A stretch of DNA of 64,000 nucleotides from Roseobacter sp. HKCCD6576-2 (GCF_013179285.1 NZ_WVNW01000001.1:744001-808000), one strand, 5' to 3'; positions 9,164-18,489 are shown, counted from the first letter of the stretch. The notes: generated by a model not told the origin, from the sequence alone. Made by a program: numbers and translations.

Positions 9164-11443
9164 ATGTCCCGCTTTTCCGCCCCAATTGCTGAACAAATCT
9201 GGGATATGAAGTACCGGCTGAAAGAGGCCGACGGCACCCCCATTGATCAGACCGTCGAGGATACTTGGCGCCGCATCGCGCGGGATCTGGCCTCCGTCGA
9301 GGCCGATCCTGCGGTTTGGGAAGAGCGGTTCTATGCCGCGCTGGAGGATTTCAAATATCTCCCTGCTGGCCGGATCACGGCGGGCGCAGGGACGGGCCGG
9401 GCGGTCACACTCTTCAATTGCTTCGTCATGGGCACGATCCCTGACAGCATGGGGGGGATTTTCGATAATCTGAAAGAGGCCGCCTTGACCATGCAGCAAG
9501 GCGGCGGCATCGGCTATGACTTCTCCACAATCCGACCGAAAGGCGCGGATGTGAAAGGGGTCGCGGCGGATGCGTCGGGCCCGCTCAGTTTCATGGATGT
9601 GTGGGACGCGATGTGCCGCACGATCATGTCGGCGGGCTCCCGGCGTGGCGCGATGATGGCGACGATGCGCTGCGATCATCCCGATATCGAGGATTTCATC
9701 ACCGCGAAATCTGACCCGGCGCGGCTCCGGATGTTCAACGTGAGCGTGCTGGTGACGGACCCATTTATGGAGGCGGTTAAGGCCGATACTTCCTGGGATT
9801 TGGTTTTTGACGGTAAAGTCTATCACACGGTTGAGGCCCGTGATCTGTGGAACAAGATCATGCAGTCGACCTATGACTATGCTGAGCCGGGCGTGATCTT
9901 CATCGACCGGATCAACGCGGCCAACAACTTGAACTATGTCGAAGAGATCGCGGCAACGAACCCCTGCGGGGAGCAGCCTTTGCCACCCTATGGCGCGTGT
10001 TTGCTTGGCTCGGTGAACCTTGCCCGCCTTGTGGCGAACCCGTTTGAGGCGACGGCGCATCTGGACGAAGCGGCGCTGGACGATCTGGTGCGCGTGGCGA
10101 TCCGAATGATGGACAATGTGGTCGATGCCAGCCGCTTCCCGCTCGAACAGCAAGCGCAGGAGGCGCAGGCCAAGCGCCGGATCGGGTTGGGCGTGACAGG
10201 CCTTGCCGATGCGCTGTTGATGTTGGGCTTGCGCTATGGCTCCGATGATGCTGCCGCGCAGACCGAAGCTTGGATGCAGCAGATTGCCCGCGCGGCCTAT
10301 CTCGCTTCCGTCGATCTGGCGAAGGAGAAAGGCAGTTTCCCACTCTTTGACGCCGATGGCTTCCTGGCCTCCGGCAATATGAGGCATATGGACGAGGATG
10401 TGCGCGACGCGATCCGGCAGCATGGCATCCGCAACGCGCTTCTGACCTCCATCGCGCCGACCGGCACCATTTCGCTTTATGCTGGCAATGTGTCCTCCGG
10501 CATCGAACCGGTTTTTGCCTATAGCTACACCCGCAAAGTACTGCAGCGCGACGGCTCGCGCACCGAAGAAGAGGTGGAGGATTACGCGGTCCAGCTTTGG
10601 CGCGAAAAATTCGGTGATATCGACCTGCCGGATCATTTCGTGAATGCGCAAACCTTGCCGCCCGCGGATCACGTGAAAATGCAGGCTGCGGCGCAGCGCT
10701 GGATCGACAGCTCGATTTCGAAGACGATCAATTGCCCCGAGGATATCAGCTTCGAGGATTTTAAAGACGTCTATATGCAAGCTTGGGACAGCGGTTGTAA
10801 GGGCTGCACCACCTACCGGCCCAATGATGTGACGGGGTCTGTTTTGAGTGTCTCTGAGACTGAAGAGAAGCCCGCCGGTGCGGTGGCGGAACAAGTCGGC
10901 GCAGCAGGGGAGGTGGTTTACATCTCCGAACCGCTGGACCGCCCGCAATCGCTGGAAGGGCAGACCTACAAGCTGCGTTGGCCCGAGAGCAGCCATGCGA
11001 TTTACATCACGATCAACGACATTGTGCAGAACGGCCACCGTCGTCCATTCGAGGTCTTTATCAACTCCAAGAATATGGAACACTTTGCCTGGACCGTGGC
11101 GTTGACCCGGATGATCTCGGCGGTGTTCCGGCGCGGCGGCGACATTTCTTTTGTCGTCGAGGAGTTGAAAGCCGTGTTCGACCCGCGCGGCGGCGCTTGG
11201 ATGAATGGTAAATACGTGCCCTCCATACTGGCGGCGATTGGCGGCGTGATCGAGCGGCACTTGATCTCGATCGGGTTTATCGATGGCGAGGGGATGGGGC
11301 TGAAATCCGACCCTCAGGCCGAGGTGATGGAGGTCGGCGCTCGCCCACGCGGGCCGGTCTGTTCCTCATGTGGCAGCCATGAGATGCGGATGATCGAGGG
11401 CTGCCTGACTTGTGCAGATTGCGGATATTCCAAATGCGGCTAG
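9164..11443 (+). CDS. nrdJ: Adenosylcobalamin-dependent (class II) ribonucleoside-diphosphate reductase
   Basis: This is a 759-residue reductase that makes deoxyribonucleotides using a B12-generated thiyl radical. The redox cysteine equivalent to E. coli C225 is in FNCFVMG (about residue 86). The catalytic triad Asn-Cys-Glu is in NPCGE (about 266-270). The partner cysteine, equivalent to C462, follows in GACLLGSVNL. The C-terminal 30 residues contain a cysteine-rich tail, CSSCGSHEM and CLTCADCGYSKCG, that relays electrons from thioredoxin. The ATG has an AGGGAG site. Oxygen-independent activity suits an organism facing variable oxygen. The enzyme requires B12 uptake or synthesis, and no such genes are in this window. 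Confidence 0.96.
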   Translation: MSRFSAPIAEQIWDMKYRLKEADGTPIDQTVEDTWRRIARDLASVEADPAVWEERFYAALEDFKYLPAGRITAGAGTGRAVTLFNCFVMGTIPDSMGGIFDNLKEAALTMQQGGGIGYDFSTIRPKGADVKGVAADASGPLSFMDVWDAMCRTIMSAGSRRGAMMATMRCDHPDIEDFITAKSDPARLRMFNVSVLVTDPFMEAVKADTSWDLVFDGKVYHTVEARDLWNKIMQSTYDYAEPGVIFIDRINAANNLNYVEEIAATNPCGEQPLPPYGACLLGSVNLARLVANPFEATAHLDEAALDDLVRVAIRMMDNVVDASRFPLEQQAQEAQAKRRIGLGVTGLADALLMLGLRYGSDDAAAQTEAWMQQIARAAYLASVDLAKEKGSFPLFDADGFLASGNMRHMDEDVRDAIRQHGIRNALLTSIAPTGTISLYAGNVSSGIEPVFAYSYTRKVLQRDGSRTEEEVEDYAVQLWREKFGDIDLPDHFVNAQTLPPADHVKMQAAAQRWIDSSISKTINCPEDISFEDFKDVYMQAWDSGCKGCTTYRPNDVTGSVLSVSETEEKPAGAVAEQVGAAGEVVYISEPLDRPQSLEGQTYKLRWPESSHAIYITINDIVQNGHRRPFEVFINSKNMEHFAWTVALTRMISAVFRRGGDISFVVEELKAVFDPRGGAWMNGKYVPSILAAIGGVIERHLISIGFIDGEGMGLKSDPQAEVMEVGARPRGPVCSSCGSHEMRMIEGCLTCADCGYSKCG

Positions 11444-11529
11444 CCGCGCCGCGGCGCTCGTGCTAATTTCGCCATAATTCTGAAATACGCCACAAAAAAA
11501 ACGATGGCGACAGATATGGGGCAGTTCGT

Positions 11530-12447
11530 ATGATCCGAGGCATCCGCTTTGCGGTGTTTACCTTTATTGCTGTGCTTTTAGGGCTCAGTCCCGCGCTTGC
11601 GCAGGGCCGAGAGACACTCGGCGTGGCGCGCGTTTTCAATAATGACTGGATTGGTGATGCCGAAGATCGATGGCGCACCGGGTCTTATTCATTCTCCTTC
11701 ATCCGTGGCCCAGAATGGCAGGGCCAGCTGAGCCCGCGCTTGGGGGATGTCGTCGAGTATCGGTTTCGGGCTGAGATCGTGGCGCCAAACAATCTGGGCA
11801 ACCCAAACCCGGCGGATCGGCTTTATGCAGGCACGCTAAGCGCAGGGGCGCATCTGCATTTCGATTGGTACGGATTTGATGTGGCTGCGGGCGCCGATAT
11901 CGCGATGATTGGAGAGCAAACCGGCCTACGTGGTGTGCAATCTTCGATCCACGATGTGCTCAGCTTGCCACAGCTGAATGTAGAGAATTTCCAGATCGAT
12001 AACGGCGTCTTTCTGCACGGAACGCTCGAGATCGCGCGAGATATTCACTTCAACGGCGGCGCGATCCGACCCTTTGTCGAGTTGCAAGCGGGGGTCGAGA
12101 ATATGGCGCGCGCAGGGGTCGATCTGACATTCGGCGGCTTTGGCGATGGTGGTCTTCGTGTGCGCGATGTTGTCTCAGGGCAGCGGATAAATGGCGTTAA
12201 CGCCTTGGACGATCAGGGTTTTTCCTATCTCGTCGGCGGAGATGTGGCCTTTGTCGATAGTTCCGAACTCTTGCCCGCGGAGCGGGGATATGAGGTGGAG
12301 GATCAGCGATATCGCTTGCGCGCCGGAGTCAATTACGGGATCGGTGAGACAAATATCTTCTATGGCATGACATATCTGTCCGAAGAGTTTGTTGGTCAGC
12401 ACGAAGGCCAAGTCGTCGGGTCTCTTACGCTCGGATGGGTGTTTTAG
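11530..12447 (+). CDS. LpxR-like outer-membrane lipid A deacylase family protein
   Basis: This is a 305-residue exported protein with a signal peptide (residues 1-24, cleavage after ALA). The mature part has alternating beta-strand character and ends in an aromatic residue (WVF), as outer-membrane barrels do. Conserved LpxR features are visible: FNNDWIG followed by DRWRTGSYS near the mature N-terminus, and an IHDVL histidine segment near residue 140. LpxR removes the 3'-acyloxyacyl group of lipid A in enterobacteria. That activity is inferred here from the family only. The gene stands alone between nrdJ and the Hint gene with a weak ribosome site. Confidence 0.75.
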   Translation: MIRGIRFAVFTFIAVLLGLSPALAQGRETLGVARVFNNDWIGDAEDRWRTGSYSFSFIRGPEWQGQLSPRLGDVVEYRFRAEIVAPNNLGNPNPADRLYAGTLSAGAHLHFDWYGFDVAAGADIAMIGEQTGLRGVQSSIHDVLSLPQLNVENFQIDNGVFLHGTLEIARDIHFNGGAIRPFVELQAGVENMARAGVDLTFGGFGDGGLRVRDVVSGQRINGVNALDDQGFSYLVGGDVAFVDSSELLPAERGYEVEDQRYRLRAGVNYGIGETNIFYGMTYLSEEFVGQHEGQVVGSLTLGWVF

Positions 12448-12545
12448 GCAAACCCGCTCTTCCCTCGGCGAATCGGTTCTGTTAGCATTTGCTCAGAACA
12501 GGCTGAAAAGGCCGAATAAAAACAAAAACGCATGAGGCGGGACAG

Positions 12546-13625
12546 ATGGGCACGGGCTTTCGGGGCGCGTTCATGATTTCATGGGCGCAGACCTTGGTCG
12601 AAGGGTTCCCTGCGGATCAAACACACGAACTGGCCGAGGGCATGAGTTGGTCTTGGAGCGGCAGAGCTTTGCCGCTTGAGGGGGACCGGGCGGCCCTTTT
12701 GCTGGGCGCAAGCCGCGACCATGACGAGCTGCGCAGGCGGGCAGGGCTCGTTGTGCGAAAACTGCTGCAAACCGCACCACCGACCGAGGCCGAAGAGGCT
12801 GCAGAAGAGGCCGACCCGCTTTTTCGAGGGGCGTTTATCCTATCCGATGGAGCGCGGTTTTTTACGGTCGTTCCCGTGGTGCCGGCGGATGGGCGTGTGC
12901 CCATTTTGCTATTCCCAGAGGATATGCCGCCAGCGAACCGGCAATTGACGATTGTCCAAGCCAGTCAGCGCATCTTGCCGCCGGTCTCGGATGTCAAACC
13001 CTCGGTGATTTGTTTCACCCCGGACACGCGGCTTCAGACCGAAGACGGCGAGATGGCGATCGAAGATCTCGGACCTGGCGACAGAATTCTAACGCGCGAT
13101 GACGGCCCGCAAGAGGTGATCTGGTCTGGTCACCGGCGCATGTCGGGCGCCCGGCTTTTTGCGATGCCGGATCAGCGTCCGATCCGCATGCGTGTTGGCG
13201 CGCTTGGTATTGAGCGCCCGGATGAAGATTTGATCGTCTCGCCCGAGCACCGGGTTTTGGTCAAAGGCCCTGCTGCGATGGATCTCTGGGGCGAACCTGA
13301 GGTGCTGGTGCGGGCCGCCGATCTGGTGGGGGATCGGTTCATCACTGTGGATCATTCTCTGCGCGAAACCTTCTATGTGCATCTGATGCTCGACCGGCAT
13401 CAGGTGATCTGGGCCAATGGGTTGGAGGTCGAGACCTTCCACCCGGGTTTCATGGGGTTGGATCATCTTGATCAACTGCAGCGCGACAGCTTGTTGGAGA
13501 TGCGGCCGGAACTATCCCAGGATCCGCATATCTATGGCCCCGCCGCCCGTCGTATGGTGAACCGGGCCGAAGCCGCGATTTTGATGCAGGCCAATACCGG
13601 CTTCGGCGCGCCATCTCGCCATTGA
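12546..13625 (+). CDS. Hint-domain (Hedgehog/intein-like) protein
   Basis: This is a 359-residue protein. Residues 1-150 match no family I recognise. They are followed by a Hint domain starting at ICFTPDTRLQT (Cys near residue 157) with IEDLGPGDRILTRD, then SPEHRVLV and a C-terminal FHPGFMG segment. Hint domains of this bacterial type perform self-cleavage in some proteins. No C-terminal His-Asn splicing junction is visible, so protein splicing is unlikely. The ATG at 12546 has a GGCGGGA site. An alternative ATG lies at 12573. The rpsD promoter overlaps its stop codon. Confidence 0.8.
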   Translation: MGTGFRGAFMISWAQTLVEGFPADQTHELAEGMSWSWSGRALPLEGDRAALLLGASRDHDELRRRAGLVVRKLLQTAPPTEAEEAAEEADPLFRGAFILSDGARFFTVVPVVPADGRVPILLFPEDMPPANRQLTIVQASQRILPPVSDVKPSVICFTPDTRLQTEDGEMAIEDLGPGDRILTRDDGPQEVIWSGHRRMSGARLFAMPDQRPIRMRVGALGIERPDEDLIVSPEHRVLVKGPAAMDLWGEPEVLVRAADLVGDRFITVDHSLRETFYVHLMLDRHQVIWANGLEVETFHPGFMGLDHLDQLQRDSLLEMRPELSQDPHIYGPAARRMVNRAEAAILMQANTGFGAPSRH

Positions 13626-13649
13626 CACCCCCGCTATTTGCGATAGAAG
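13622..13649 (+). promoter_or_regulatory. Probable rpsD promoter
   Basis: A perfect -35 hexamer TTGACA (13622-13627) overlaps the stop codon of the Hint gene. TAGAAG (13644-13649), a 4 of 6 match to the -10, follows after 16 bp. A start of transcription near 13656 would place the CCCGCC/GGCGGG hairpin at the very 5' end of the rpsD transcript. Confidence 0.5.
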
Positions 13650-13655
13650 GCGCGT

Positions 13656-13791
13656 CATTCCCGCCGGGTGACTGGCGGGGTTTTCATTGGTGTTGGTGGC
13701 TCCCGCGAGGGAACGCCTGTCGGCCGCAAGGCAAAGGACAACGCCCTTCATAGCCTCCGTCTCGGGGGCGCTCTAACGAAGGAGATCAGCC
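13656..13791 (+). promoter_or_regulatory. Structured 5' leader of rpsD (candidate ribosomal-protein leader)
   Basis: Between the inferred start site and the GTG there are several hairpins. The first is CCCGCC/GGCGGG (13660-13679), followed by four Ts, so it could be an attenuator or the terminator of the Hint gene. The second is at 13698-13717, with a GCGA tetraloop and an AC bulge. A short GCC-GCAA-GGC hairpin lies at 13723-13732. The last is GCCTCC/GGGGGC (13753-13769), whose 3' arm can instead pair with CGCCC at 13742-13746. The Shine-Dalgarno AAGGAG follows at 13779-13784. Autoregulation by S4 is an inference. Confidence 0.45.
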
Positions 13792-14412
13792 GTGACCAAA
13801 CGCACGTCTGCCAAATACAAAATTGACCGCCGGATGGGTGAAAACATCTGGGGTCGTCCGAAATCCCCCGTCAACCGTCGCGAATACGGCCCCGGTCAGC
13901 ACGGTCAGCGCCGCAAGGGCAAGCTGTCGGATTTCGGTATCCAGCTGCGCGCCAAGCAGAAGTTGAAAGGCTACTATGGCGACCTGACCGAGAAGCAGTT
14001 CCGCCGCATCTATGCCGAAGCTGAGCGGGTCAAAGGCGATACCGGTGAAAACCTGATTGGTCTGTTGGAACGCCGCCTGGACGCGGTTGTTTATCGCGCG
14101 AAATTCGTGCCGACCGTTTTCGCCGCACGCCAGTTCGTGAACCACGGCCATGTCAAGGTGAACGGCCAGAAGGTCAACATCCCCTCCTACCGTGTGAAAG
14201 AGGGTGACGTGATCGAGGTGCGCGACCGCTCCAAACAACTCGCCGTGGTGCTCGAAGCCGTGCAACTGGCCGAGCGCGATGTGCCGGATTACATCGAAGC
14301 CGATCACTCGAAAATGACCGCCACCTTCACCCGTACGCCGGGTCTGGGTGATGTGCCCTATCCGGTTCATATGGAGCCGAACCTGGTCGTGGAATATTAC
14401 GCGAAGAACTGA
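13792..14412 (+). CDS. rpsD: 30S ribosomal protein S4
   Basis: This is a 206-residue primary 16S rRNA-binding protein needed for 30S assembly. The N-terminal domain ([15 protein letters not shown]) is followed by the S4 RNA-binding fold near residues 95-160 ([33 protein letters not shown]). The GTG start has a strong AAGGAG site. The gene is monocistronic here, not in the alpha operon as in enterobacteria. A structured leader precedes it and a strong terminator follows. Confidence 0.99.
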   Translation: MTKRTSAKYKIDRRMGENIWGRPKSPVNRREYGPGQHGQRRKGKLSDFGIQLRAKQKLKGYYGDLTEKQFRRIYAEAERVKGDTGENLIGLLERRLDAVVYRAKFVPTVFAARQFVNHGHVKVNGQKVNIPSYRVKEGDVIEVRDRSKQLAVVLEAVQLAERDVPDYIEADHSKMTATFTRTPGLGDVPYPVHMEPNLVVEYYAKN

Positions 14413-14432
14413 TCTTCGCCGAGTTTTGCCAG

Positions 14433-14462
14433 AAAACGCCGTCCCAATTGGGGCGGCGTTTT
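14433..14462 (+). terminator. Rho-independent terminator of rpsD
   Basis: A perfect inverted repeat AAAACGCCGTCCC / GGGCGGCGTTTT with a 5-nt loop, differing by one bulged position, ends in a T run 20 bp after the rpsD stop. Confidence 0.85.
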
Positions 14463-14545
14463 GCGTTTGATCGTCACCACCATGTCATGAAAAGCGGTTT
14501 TCCTGTACGATACCTGAATATATTTTCGTATTTGGAGTATTAGAC

Positions 14546-15574
14546 ATGACTGCACGCGACATTTCTTTTGCGTCTTTTAACCTGCTCAATCTTCAAACGC
14601 CGGGCGAAGCCATTTACGGCGATAGAGATGGCTGGCCGCAAGAGGTCTATGACCGGAAGATCGCATTCACCGGTGATATGCTGGCCCGCCTCTCGGCCGA
14701 TGTTGTCGGTATCCAAGAGCTTTGGGCCCCCGAGGCGTTGAAGGATGCCATCGAGGCGGCGGGGCTTGCGGATGATTTCGTGGCCCTGACGCCGCCGGGG
14801 CATCCGGGCAACCGCATTGTCTGCGCCGCCGTGGTCCGGAGCGATATGGTCGTGGGCGATCCGGAATGGATCACCGATTTTCCGGAAGAGATGGTTCTCA
14901 AATCCTCTGGTGATGATCCGCAACAATCCGACATCTCGGTCAATCTCAACAGCTTTTCGCGGCCTGTCATGCATCTGCGCGTCAAACCCCATGACGATAC
15001 ACCCGCGATTGAGGTGTTCGTCTGCCATTTCAAATCACGCCGCCCGCATCAGGTTTGGCGGGAGCGGGATTGGTATGATCGCGATGTGCATGGAGACCAC
15101 AGCACCGCGCTTGGCTATGCGTTGTCCACCATCCGGCGGACAGCGGAGGCCACCGCGCTGAGGGTGTTGATCACCAAGATTGCCAAAGACAGTGACACGC
15201 CCGTCGTGGTGCTGGGCGATATGAATGACGGCAAAGCCAGCAACACACTGAACATCCTCAGTGAGCAACCGTCTTATTTATCGCCTTTGTCGCGGGGCGG
15301 CGGTGGCAATGCGCTTTATACGGCGCAGACCATTCAAGAATACCGCTCAACCCGTGATGTCTATTACACCCATGTTTTCAAGAAGCAGCGGGAAAGCCTG
15401 GATCACATTCTGTTTTCGGAGCAGTTCTACGACAATTCGAAAAAGCGGCTTTGGGCCTTTGATGAAATGGTGGTCGAAAACGATCATCTGAACCGGGACG
15501 ACCACAAAGAAAGCGGCACCAACGATCATGGCGTCGTTCAGGTCAATTTCAAATGGAAGCCGGAACGCGGCTAG
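14546..15574 (+). CDS. Endonuclease/exonuclease/phosphatase (EEP) family hydrolase
   Basis: This is a 342-residue cytoplasmic member of the metal-dependent EEP fold. Motifs in order are ASFNLLNL (residues 9-16), GIQELW (about 55-60, metal-binding Glu), a central CHFKSRRP segment, LGDMNDG (about 228-234, catalytic Asp and Asn) and the C-terminal TNDHGVV (about 324-330, catalytic Asp-His). No signal peptide is present. The substrate is unknown: nucleic acid, a nucleotide or a phospholipid headgroup are all possible for the fold. The stop codon overlaps that of the convergent methyltransferase by 4 bp. Confidence 0.85.
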   Translation: MTARDISFASFNLLNLQTPGEAIYGDRDGWPQEVYDRKIAFTGDMLARLSADVVGIQELWAPEALKDAIEAAGLADDFVALTPPGHPGNRIVCAAVVRSDMVVGDPEWITDFPEEMVLKSSGDDPQQSDISVNLNSFSRPVMHLRVKPHDDTPAIEVFVCHFKSRRPHQVWRERDWYDRDVHGDHSTALGYALSTIRRTAEATALRVLITKIAKDSDTPVVVLGDMNDGKASNTLNILSEQPSYLSPLSRGGGGNALYTAQTIQEYRSTRDVYYTHVFKKQRESLDHILFSEQFYDNSKKRLWAFDEMVVENDHLNRDDHKESGTNDHGVVQVNFKWKPERG

Positions 15575-16206
15575 ATCGCGCGGGCAAGATAGCCCCGGCT
15601 GGTCCGCGATGGCGGGCCAGCGGGGAAGGCGTATTCCGCCCCCAATTGCCAACCGGATGCCGCAAGCAATTCGGCGATTTCATCGGGTTGGAAGGTCCGG
15701 TGCCGCCATTGCAGCCAGATGATCGCATTGCACCAATGCGGTTTTGAGGCGGCCAGCCAGAGGCATCCACCCGGTCGCACCAGCGCGCGCATTTCGGCCA
15801 AAGCAGCGGCGGGATCATCGCAGTGTTCGATGATATGTGCCGCCAGGAGGTGATCAAACAGGGCAGGGGGCCGGTAGCTGCCCAGCATCACCTGCGCCCG
15901 ATCCGGCACGATATCCCGGCGCATCAGCGCGGCCTCGGCACGGTCGAGCATTGGCGCGGAGGGATCAAGAAGCGTGATCTCGGATGCAGGCCCATGAATC
16001 GCGGCCCAGGCCTCCGCAAAAGCCCCCGTGCCGCAGCCGACATCCAAAACCTGTGCCCGAGCGTCTGGTCGGGGGATGCGGGAGGAGAGGAACCCAAGAT
16101 AGGCGTCGTAATAGCCAAGCGTGCGCATCTTATCGCCCCAGGATCCGGCGGCGCGGTCATACCGCCCGGTCAAATCGTCGTGGGAAGAGGCGTTTGTCTG
16201 GCTCAT
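15571..16206 (-). CDS. Class I SAM-dependent methyltransferase
   Basis: This is a 211-residue methyltransferase with motif I VLDVGCGTGAF near residues 52-62, an acidic motif II LLDPSAPML near 77-85 and a motif IV region AAHIIEHCDDP. The C-terminus contains the WRHRTF and GYLARAI segments. The substrate is unknown. The start at the ATG ending at 16206 is a choice. An ATG ending at 16224 and the far upstream 16332 are also in frame, and the latter would overlap the divergent MFS gene. The gene overlaps the EEP gene end by 4 bp. Confidence 0.8.
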   Translation of the reverse strand: MSQTNASSHDDLTGRYDRAAGSWGDKMRTLGYYDAYLGFLSSRIPRPDARAQVLDVGCGTGAFAEAWAAIHGPASEITLLDPSAPMLDRAEAALMRRDIVPDRAQVMLGSYRPPALFDHLLAAHIIEHCDDPAAALAEMRALVRPGGCLWLAASKPHWCNAIIWLQWRHRTFQPDEIAELLAASGWQLGAEYAFPAGPPSRTSRGYLARAI

Positions 16207-16290
16207 CTGTGCAGCCTGCCACATTCGATCTGCGCGGAACAGCGGGCGTTCGCTCTCGCCATTCTCCAATTTCTGCGATAGGAGGCCGCT

Positions 16291-17538
16291 ATGGCCCTCG
16301 GTGATACCCTCAACAGCATGACGATTGATCAATCGCGCGCGCTGCCCCTATGGCGGCGGCCTGTGGCATTGCTAGTGGTGATGGCTTTCGCCATGCCCGT
16401 GGCTTTTGCGACTTGGTCCGCACTTCTGAACAATTTCGTCATCGAAGTGGCCGGTTTTGACGGCTCCGATATCGGCTGGCTTCATACGGTTCGGGAAATT
16501 CCCGGGTTTCTGGCTATCGGCGTGATCTTCCTGATCATTTTCATTCGCGAGCAGGTTCTGGGCCTGATCTCGCTGGTTTTGCTTGGGGTGGCCACCGCGC
16601 TGACGGCACAATTCCCAACGCTTGGCGGGCTGCTCTTCATCACCCTGCTCAGTTCGATCGGCTTCCACTATTACGAGACCGTCAACCAGTCGCTCCAGCT
16701 GCAATGGATCGACAAGAAGAAAGCACCACAAACGCTTGGCTGGCTGCTCTCGGTCGGCTCGGGCGCGACGCTCCTGGCCTATCTGCTGATCGTGCTGACA
16801 TGGCGGGCATATGACCTGAGCTATGAGTTGGTCTATTGGTTGGCGGGCGGTGTGACGGCGGCGATCGGTCTTCTCTGCCTCGCGATCTATCCGCAGTTCG
16901 AAAGCCCGAACCCACAGACCAAGAAGATGATCCTGCGCCGCCGCTATTGGCTCTATTACGCGCTGCAATTCATGTCTGGTGCGCGGCGGCAAATCTTCGT
17001 GGTCTTTGCGGGATTCATGATGGTCGAACGCTATGGCTATGAGGTGCACCAGATCACGGCGCTCTTCATGGCGACGCTCTTGATCAACATGATCGTGGCG
17101 CCGCTTCTGGGGCGGGCTGTGTCCTTCTTTGGAGAGCGCGCGGCGCTGATCTTTGAATATGCCGGGCTGAGCGTCGTCTTCGTGCTCTATGCCGGGCTGT
17201 ACCATTTTGACTGGGGGCCCTGGATGGCGGCCTCGCTCTATGTGGTGAACCACATCTTCTTTTCGCTGGCACTGGCGATCAAAACCTATTTTCAGAAGAT
17301 TGCCGCCCCGGGGGATATTGCCCCAACTGCGGCTGTGGCTTTCACGATCAACCATATCGCGGCGGTCTTCTTGCCCGCCGGGCTGGGATATCTCTGGCTC
17401 AGTTCGCCGATGTCGGTCTTTGTCTTGGCTGCGGCGATGGCCCTTGTGTCTTTGGCCCTCTCCACGTTAATCCCGCGGCATCCCGAGCCGGGGAATGAGA
17501 CAGTCTTTCTCCGCCCGGCCCCCACTGCCGCAGAGTAA
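16291..17538 (+). CDS. MFS transporter
   Basis: This is a 415-residue major facilitator protein with about 12 hydrophobic segments beginning near residue 26 (LLVVMAFAMPVAFATW). A cytoplasmic linker lies near 200-215 (PNPQTKKMILRRRYW), and basic residues follow the even-numbered helices. No substrate signature is recognised. The ATG at 16291 is supported by an AGGAGG ribosome site 5 bp upstream. The gene is divergent from the methyltransferase gene and 9 bp upstream of prmA, so the two are probably co-transcribed. Confidence 0.85.
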   Translation: MALGDTLNSMTIDQSRALPLWRRPVALLVVMAFAMPVAFATWSALLNNFVIEVAGFDGSDIGWLHTVREIPGFLAIGVIFLIIFIREQVLGLISLVLLGVATALTAQFPTLGGLLFITLLSSIGFHYYETVNQSLQLQWIDKKKAPQTLGWLLSVGSGATLLAYLLIVLTWRAYDLSYELVYWLAGGVTAAIGLLCLAIYPQFESPNPQTKKMILRRRYWLYYALQFMSGARRQIFVVFAGFMMVERYGYEVHQITALFMATLLINMIVAPLLGRAVSFFGERAALIFEYAGLSVVFVLYAGLYHFDWGPWMAASLYVVNHIFFSLALAIKTYFQKIAAPGDIAPTAAVAFTINHIAAVFLPAGLGYLWLSSPMSVFVLAAAMALVSLALSTLIPRHPEPGNETVFLRPAPTAAE

Positions 17539-17547
17539 GGACCGCCC

Positions 17548-18414
17548 ATGCCGACATATACCGCGTTGACCACTTTGCCCCGCAAAGAGGCCGCCGAAGC
17601 TTTGGGCGAGGCGCTTGAGGGTTTGGAGCCAAATCCGACCGGCGTGGGTGTGTTTGAGATGGAAGACGGCTCCGGCCTCTGGGAGGTCGGCGGCTATTTC
17701 GAGGCGCCGCCGGATGGCGTGGCACTGGCGCTTCTGGCTGCGGCGCATGGCGCGAAAGACTTCGCCGTTTCGGAACTGCCAGAGACCGATTGGGTCGCCG
17801 AAGTGCGGCGCGAGTTGCATCCGGTCACCGCTGGACGTTTCTTCGTCTATGGGAGCCACGACGCCGACAAGCTGCCTGACGATGCTGTCGGGCTGTTGAT
17901 CGAGGCGGCGATGGCGTTTGGCACCGGGCATCACGGCACCACACAAGGCTGCTTGGAGGCCTTGGATGCGCTGATTTCGGAAGGGTTCGTGGCGCATAAC
18001 ACGGTTGATATTGGCTGCGGCACCGCCGTTTTGGCGCTCGCGGCGGCCAAGACCTGGCCTGAAATCGTTTTGGCCAGTGATATCGACCAAGTGGCTGTCG
18101 ATGTGGCGCGCGCCAATGCAGCCGCCAATGGGCTCACCGACCGCGTCATCTGCGTCGAAGCGGCGGGGTTTGAGCACCGTGAATTGTCTGAAAAAGCACC
18201 GTTTGATCTTATTTTCGCCAATATCCTCAAGGGGCCGTTAATCGACCTTGCTCCAGCGATGGCACAACACTCCGCCAAGGGCGGGCGGGTGATCCTCTCG
18301 GGGCTCCTTATCGCACAGGCTGATGACGTCATCGCCGCCTATGTTGAGGCCGGTTTCTCGTTGATCCGCCGGGCCGAGCTTGGCGACTGGGCCACGTTGA
18401 CGTTAGGTCATTGA
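17548..18414 (+). CDS. prmA: Ribosomal protein L11 methyltransferase
   Basis: This is a 288-residue enzyme that trimethylates lysines and the N-terminus of ribosomal protein L11 using SAM. An N-terminal substrate-recognition domain (about 1-100) is followed by the PrmA signature AFGTGHHGTTQ near residue 126. The SAM-binding DIGCGTAVLALAAA follows near 153-166, and the NILKGPLIDLAP catalytic segment comes near 226. The gene follows the MFS gene closely. After it a 75-bp gap contains only a short TGGCA-TTC-TGCCA hairpin. Confidence 0.95.
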   Translation: MPTYTALTTLPRKEAAEALGEALEGLEPNPTGVGVFEMEDGSGLWEVGGYFEAPPDGVALALLAAAHGAKDFAVSELPETDWVAEVRRELHPVTAGRFFVYGSHDADKLPDDAVGLLIEAAMAFGTGHHGTTQGCLEALDALISEGFVAHNTVDIGCGTAVLALAAAKTWPEIVLASDIDQVAVDVARANAAANGLTDRVICVEAAGFEHRELSEKAPFDLIFANILKGPLIDLAPAMAQHSAKGGRVILSGLLIAQADDVIAAYVEAGFSLIRRAELGDWATLTLGH

Positions 18415-18489
18415 AAAATCTGGCATTCTGCCACAGTTTCTGCTAATTTGGTGAAAGGTGGGGGCAACACGTAATACGGGTTGCCTCTT

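Noticed and set aside
9107-11260. Very long open frame (717 codons) on the minus strand opposite nrdJ
   Set aside because: It is a shadow caused by high third-position GC of nrdJ. The composition is rich in Arg, His and Ala, there are no domains, and the plus-strand gene is certain.
12476-12499. GTTCTG/CAGAAC inverted repeat before the Hint gene
   Set aside because: Only 6 bp with a 12-nt loop and no T run. It is too weak to call as terminator or operator.
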